This document shows positions 59,755 through 64,000 of a DNA stretch of 64,000 nucleotides, piece after piece (the stretch's first letter is position 1; each line of letters opens with the position of its first letter). The stretch spans positions 691,001-755,000 of the forward strand of contig CM059585.1 of the NCBI GenBank assembly GCA_030407085.1. Direction: 5' to 3'. The DNA comes from Trichopria drosophilae (Eukaryota; Arthropoda; Insecta; Hymenoptera; Diapriidae). The notes under the pieces were generated by a model. It was not told the DNA's origin. It was given only the letters and a program-made list of their open reading frames with translations, and searched no databases. The translations under genes and the position numbers were made by a program.

Positions 59755-60170
59755 AATATGATAATTATATATAAATAATTTGTTGAACTCTATATTTGAA
59801 AATTATGTTTCATGGAGGATATCACTGGAAGCATAAATTACACAATATATTTTATATTTTTAGCCATAGAAGCTTTGTACCTTTAAATAATTTTACTATA
59901 TTACTGGCACAATTACATATTTGTAAAATTTGAAATATACGTAAAAAGAATCATTGTCATCCATGAAATTGTGTGCTATCGATTTTATTTTAACACAGTA
60001 AACGTATTTCTTGTAATGGTTTATGGATATGATAATGCCTGATGATATTGAAATAACTAATAATGGCGATGATGACGATGACTGCATGGCGCCGAAATAA
60101 ATATTATCAGAATAGCAGAATAATTAAAAAAATGTCAATACTGGGTTTTCGTGATTTTCTGTAAAAGATA
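59755..60170. other. 3' flank of the large gene
   Basis: It is AT-rich with no ORF of note. Candidate polyadenylation signals are AATAAA at 59750-59755 (overlapping the stop codon) and AATAAA at 60096-60101. A short gat/gac triplet run lies at 60064-60082. Confidence 0.4.
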
Positions 60171-60171
60171 G

Positions 60172-60644
60172 CGCACGGAGTGAAATGTTTGTTTACAGTT
60201 AGTGTAATAGTTTCATTGTAAAGCTAACAGAATTTATATTTTGATCTTAAGATAAGGCACTTTATCCCGAAGTTACCGTAATCTCAGATTCGGTTGAAAT
60301 TGTTATGTTAATAGTTAAAATAAGAATTTTAAATATATTAATGTTGGTATCATAACGTGACATGTAATATATTTACGCGCTTACAGTTTCGATGAAACAA
60401 AGATAAACAACATACATACGCGCGTCAGTCGGTTTTCTGCGTAATTGTCGACGCATTGCCGTCATGCGCAGCTCAAACAACAAAATTGAATGTAAGATTT
60501 ATTAACAGTTAACGAATGCTCATTAAATGTTGAAATATACGCGTTAATATACGACTTTACAGTTACTGTTATAACTATACAGTTAATGTGAGAGTCTTAA
60601 AATTAGCTTACATTAACTATTAGTAAATAATTTCTCTCAGTGCG
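60172..60644. mobile_element. Terminal-inverted-repeat MITE related to the CACTGAGA group
   Basis: The left end cgcacggagtgaaat and the reverse-complemented right end cgcactgagagaaat agree at 13 of 15 positions. The interior iterates agttaatgt / acagttaac-type motifs towards both ends (60198-60215, 60310-60325, 60500-60620). No ORF is present and the target duplication is not clear. Confidence 0.5.
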
Positions 60645-61029
60645 GTCTATTTTTATCACATTGGGGTCGTAACCTATCATAACCTAAAACTTACAATGTT
60701 CAACGAACGAGCAACACCATGTGCACTAATTTACTATTATTAAACGATAACAGCTCATCAGCACGCGATGAACTTCTGAATATTATCTCTTAAGGAGCCC
60801 TCTCACGCCGAATAATAATAAAGAGCAATAAGGACATACAACCATGACCCTTTTTCTCAAGACCATCACAAGATCATTATTAAAGCAAAACTGGACAAAG
60901 ATGAAAACTGTGTATCTAAAATATCACGCCATAACTGCTACATTCTCTGATATGTCTTCAATTTGTATGCGAATCCTTTACAAACCCGTTTATAATACAT
61001 ACTACAAATTTATTATAAATATGAAGTCA

Positions 61030-61075
61030 ATTTTACGATATTCAAAATGGCGGATTCAATATGGCGGATGATATT
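61030..61075 (+). repeat. Dispersed repeat, short fragment
   Basis: ttcaaaatggcggattcaat followed by atggcggatgat is a half-unit of the piggyBac-associated family, about 80 bp from the TTAA MITE at 61155. Nothing else is recognised between 60645 and 61150. Confidence 0.55.
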
Positions 61076-61154
61076 TCTAAAATATTATTTGATTTTCTTA
61101 AAATGGACGAAAGGTCTCTGAGGTTATTTTCATCCGTTCTGATTAACCCTTTAA

Positions 61155-61766
61155 CCCATTAACGCCCAAGCTTCCGCATTTTCTGAATTATTTTCAGCAA
61201 AATTACGATTTTTTCAATAAAAAGTGTTGTTTAATTGATATTTTCGCACCGTAATCGGATCAAATATAGTCTAGATACTAACAATTTTGAGCTCTGATCT
61301 TCAAAAGGGGAGGGTGATTATATTGAAATTCAAGATGGTGATTTCAAATTCTGGCAAAGACAACTATGTATTTTGATGACATTTTCATAAATGTTGGTAT
61401 GTTGTAGTATTTTTGGTCGCTGATTACGAACCTCTTATCGGATTTCTCAAATTCAAAACGACGGGTCCAATATGGAGGACGATCATTTTTCGATTTTAGC
61501 AAAAATTTGTATATAGGGTTTTGATGGGTCGCGGATGGCGAATCTGTTGTCACATTTCCCAAATTCAAAATAATGGATACAATATGATGGTTCATATTCC
61601 GAAAAGTGTCTGTATTTTATGAAGCTCGGTACTAGAAGATTGTGGAAGTCCCCGATTTCGATTATGAACTCAATATTGCAAAATTTAAAATGGCGGATCC
61701 AAAATGGAGGGTGGAAATGCAAAAAATATTTGAATCGGAAGATGCGGACGTTTAGACATTAATTGG
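61155..61766. mobile_element. Non-autonomous piggyBac-type MITE with TTAA target duplication
   Basis: TTAA flanks both sides (61151-61154 and 61767-61770). The ends are cccattaacgcccaagcttc at the left and ccaattaatgtctaaacgtc at the right (reverse-complemented), both continuing into ccgcat. Inside are three diverged units of the dispersed repeat, for example ttggtcgctgattacgaacc, gatgggtcgcggatggcgaa and aaaatggcggatccaaaatg. No transposase is present. Confidence 0.75.
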
Positions 61767-61770
61767 TTAA

Positions 61771-63295
61771 GAACGGGAGAGCCATTCGTTTTTCAACTTT
61801 CATTGCTACCTCATTGAATGTATCTAGTCTAGAAAAATTCATGACATAACATTTTCCAAAGTTTGAAAGCTCCTCTTTCAGATGACTTCGTTATAATTAA
61901 CCTATAAAGCGGTATAAAATAGTAATTCATTCTTAATTCATTTTTTTTTCAAGATCACAACATTTTGACATTTAAAACTATCTGCCCTTACAGGTAATAT
62001 TGGGTGTTTTGAAACTTCAATATGGTGTCTTTAAGATGCAGGCCTAAATTAAATACACCGATATCTTTTTACATTTGTAATTCTAATCTCTTCAAATCTT
62101 TCTCAAATATTCAGCACTTTAAATACATAAATTATATATCCAATACACATAGAATTTATAAAAATATATTTTGAAAACTTTCATTTAAGCACGAAAGAAT
62201 ACTGATATTATATACTTAATATTGAATTTGCAGCTTTACCCATGAGAATACTATTAACCTTTAATCTACGTTTGGGATATGTAGGACCCTATCTGAAGTT
62301 GCGACTTTATTTTTGCTTATTAAATATTTTTAAGACCGAACTATTTACTATCTATTTCCAAGTATCCTTAGTACAACAGAAGGATTTGCAGGTTATAAAT
62401 GCTTGCTTAAATAAAGATAATATTAATAGCAAATAAAAATTTATTACTTTTTTAATTCTCGAGTCCAACAATTTATTGCGCTTGCGTTCTTAGTATACTG
62501 CAATAATTTTCCAAATTAAAGCCGCCATTATCAATCCGACATTTAAAATTTTGAGGTTACGTCTAGTGGTCTGTAACTCCACAATATGTTTTTAACAAGA
62601 TTTAACAACGTATTCGTTACAAAATTGAAAATTCAATGATATAGAAATTGAAAATCATCGACGGCTGAATTTAAAATTAAGTTGGCCGAACAAAAACAAA
62701 ATATAACCTTAGTCATTATTACAAAACATTATATTAAAAGATTCTCTTTAAAAATAAATTAAAAATAAATAATTGATTAAAAAAAATCTTTTTGTGTAGG
62801 TTTGATTTGATACCACTATTGCAGCATTCAAAAGAAGGAAAGAAAAATATTGTATTTTAGGGATTGACGCTTGTTCGATGACATCATTGCAAAATTTAAT
62901 CAAGTATCTAAATTTCGACATTGATATTTTCCGATTACATTTGATGGTAAGTGACTATCTTATGATAGTTTTATGATGGCTCATGACTTTAAAAAAAAAT
63001 TTCCTACTTATTTCATTATCGCGTAAGTAATAATGTTCGAGACCGGGTGAAATTCAATTGACGAAATCGGGCAATTAAAACTGAATTGATCGGTTAATGA
63101 TACGTCAGGTAATTGAACGAAACTAATTTAATTAATGCTGTTTATCGCGACTTTATTTCCGTGGCGTAAAATGGCGACGACTTTTCTCTTCGAGATGTTG
63201 AGAGACACTCCGTAAGTGAAGCAGCGGGCGTTGCCGAAAACGATTTCGCCGAAACAAAAAAGGATCAATTTTCAAATCGATCGACCGAAACTCCG
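61771..63295. other. AT-rich intergenic DNA with one degenerate repeat unit
   Basis: A weak reverse unit of the dispersed family (gccgccattatcaatccgac) lies at 62520-62545. Otherwise there are no domains, arrays or RNA genes. The 63160-63295 part is GC-richer. Confidence 0.35.
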
Positions 63296-63299
63296 TTCC

Positions 63300-63950
63300 A
63301 TGCCAAACGGGCAACTGAGAACATTAGCCTTTTTCGGTGTCTCGCATTAAACGCTTGTTTCTGAAGTTCTGTTTCAGAGAAAGGAACAAATAATTAGTGG
63401 ATATTATTCCTCTTTTTATGCACTTTCCGATGATTAAAATGATTTTTTATTTTATTTACATATTTATCATGATTTTTCAGTTTAAAATATAAAAATCGAT
63501 TTTTTTCAAACTTGGACGTTTTAAATATTTTTTTAAACAGGCTCAAATGAAAGCTCGTATACTTTGCTATAAAATCCCATTGTCACGATTATGGGCCGCT
63601 TGGTTCTTCATCCATAAATATGCATAATAATAAGCGCATTTGGGTATTGCCGCTCACGAGGCTGCATTTCTTGCACATTTCAGGATCAAAAACCAACCGA
63701 CCCATAATTGTGACAATGGGATTTTATAGGAAAATATACGAGCTTTCATTTGAGCCTGTTTAAAAAAAATATTTAAAACGTTCAAGTTTGAAAAAAAATC
63801 GATTTTTATTTTTTTAAACTGAAAAATCATGATGAATATGTAAATAAAATAAAAAATCATTTTAATCATCGGAAAGTGCATACAAAGACGAATAAAATCC
63901 ACTGATTATTTTTTCCTTTCTCGGACACAGAACTTCAGTTGCCCGTTTGG
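63300..63950. repeat. Long hairpin: about 240-bp inverted arms
   Basis: The left arm (63369-63608) and right arm (63690-63938) are about 90% complementary. Matching strings include cactttccgatgattaaaat, gctcaaatgaaagctcgtat and aaaatcccattgtcac. An outer segment, atgccaaacgggcaactg (63299-63316), pairs with cagttgcccgtttggcat (63937-63954). The left arm has an extra 50 bp (about 63317-63366) with no partner. The loop is about 80 bp. No coding content. Confidence 0.9.
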
Positions 63951-63951
63951 C

Positions 63952-63975
63952 ATATATATATATATATATATATAT
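63952..63975. repeat. (TA)n microsatellite
   Basis: A pure TA run between the hairpin and the next element. Confidence 0.85.
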
Positions 63976-64000
63976 ACAGGGTGATCCAAAAGTCCCGGAA
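63976..64000 (+). mobile_element. Start of another element at the window edge
   Basis: The last 25 bases begin acagggtgatccaaaagt after a TA run. The 5' end of LINE-B (32305) begins acagggtgattctcc after atat. This suggests that an element with a similar terminus starts here, but too little is visible to classify it. Confidence 0.35.

Overview
The window looks like a gene-poor, AT-rich, transposon-laden stretch of an arthropod nuclear genome, most likely an insect. The signs are EN/RT non-LTR retrotransposons with PHD- and CCHC-type first ORFs, a piggyBac element, a FLYWCH/MULE element, a tRNA-derived SINE, a pogo-type MITE, and long di- and trinucleotide repeats. A hymenopteran is possible, but nothing here proves the order. 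There are no operons, rRNA genes, functional tRNA genes or CRISPR arrays.

Layout. 1-9.5 kb: a GC-richer start, a small inverted repeat, a reverse-strand SINE, two reverse units of a dispersed 'CCATTTTGAATTT / AATCAGCGACC' repeat, then featureless AT-rich DNA. 9.5-21.6 kb: more of that repeat (including a TTAA-flanked MITE at 10479-11308), a trinucleotide satellite, a pogo-like MITE (14407-14666), and two elements that begin CACTGAGA and carry short-motif arrays. 21.67-22.88 kb: a deleted MULE with a 9-bp target duplication, next to a reverse-strand LINE tail.

23.6-38.97 kb is the structural centre: one old non-LTR retrotransposon (LINE-A) broken by four insertions. These are a foldback element (24718-25597, 8-bp duplication), a nearly intact piggyBac transposon (25687-29484, TTAA), an unidentified 1.1-kb element (30465-31560, 7-bp duplication), and a second LINE (LINE-B, about 32305-37710). 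LINE-B is itself split by a solo LTR (35220-36037, 5-bp duplication). The LINE-A reading frame can be followed across every gap, so the order of events is readable.

39-56.6 kb: dispersed repeats, a 310-bp direct repeat pair, a 2.8-kb terminal-inverted-repeat element loaded with (TC)n, (TG)n and minisatellites, several MITEs, and a second TTAA MITE (49844-50534). 56.7-59.75 kb holds the only credible host gene: an uninterrupted ORF of about 1018 codons for a large secreted protein I cannot name. 60-64 kb: two more MITEs (one TTAA type) and a long near-perfect hairpin (63300-63950), then the first bases of another element at the window edge.

Main observations: the nested insertions with exact duplications; a repeat unit carried by piggyBac and by TTAA MITEs and scattered on both strands; LINE-B ORF1 and ORF2 lying in one frame separated by a single TGA-CTA; and the large intronless secreted ORF.
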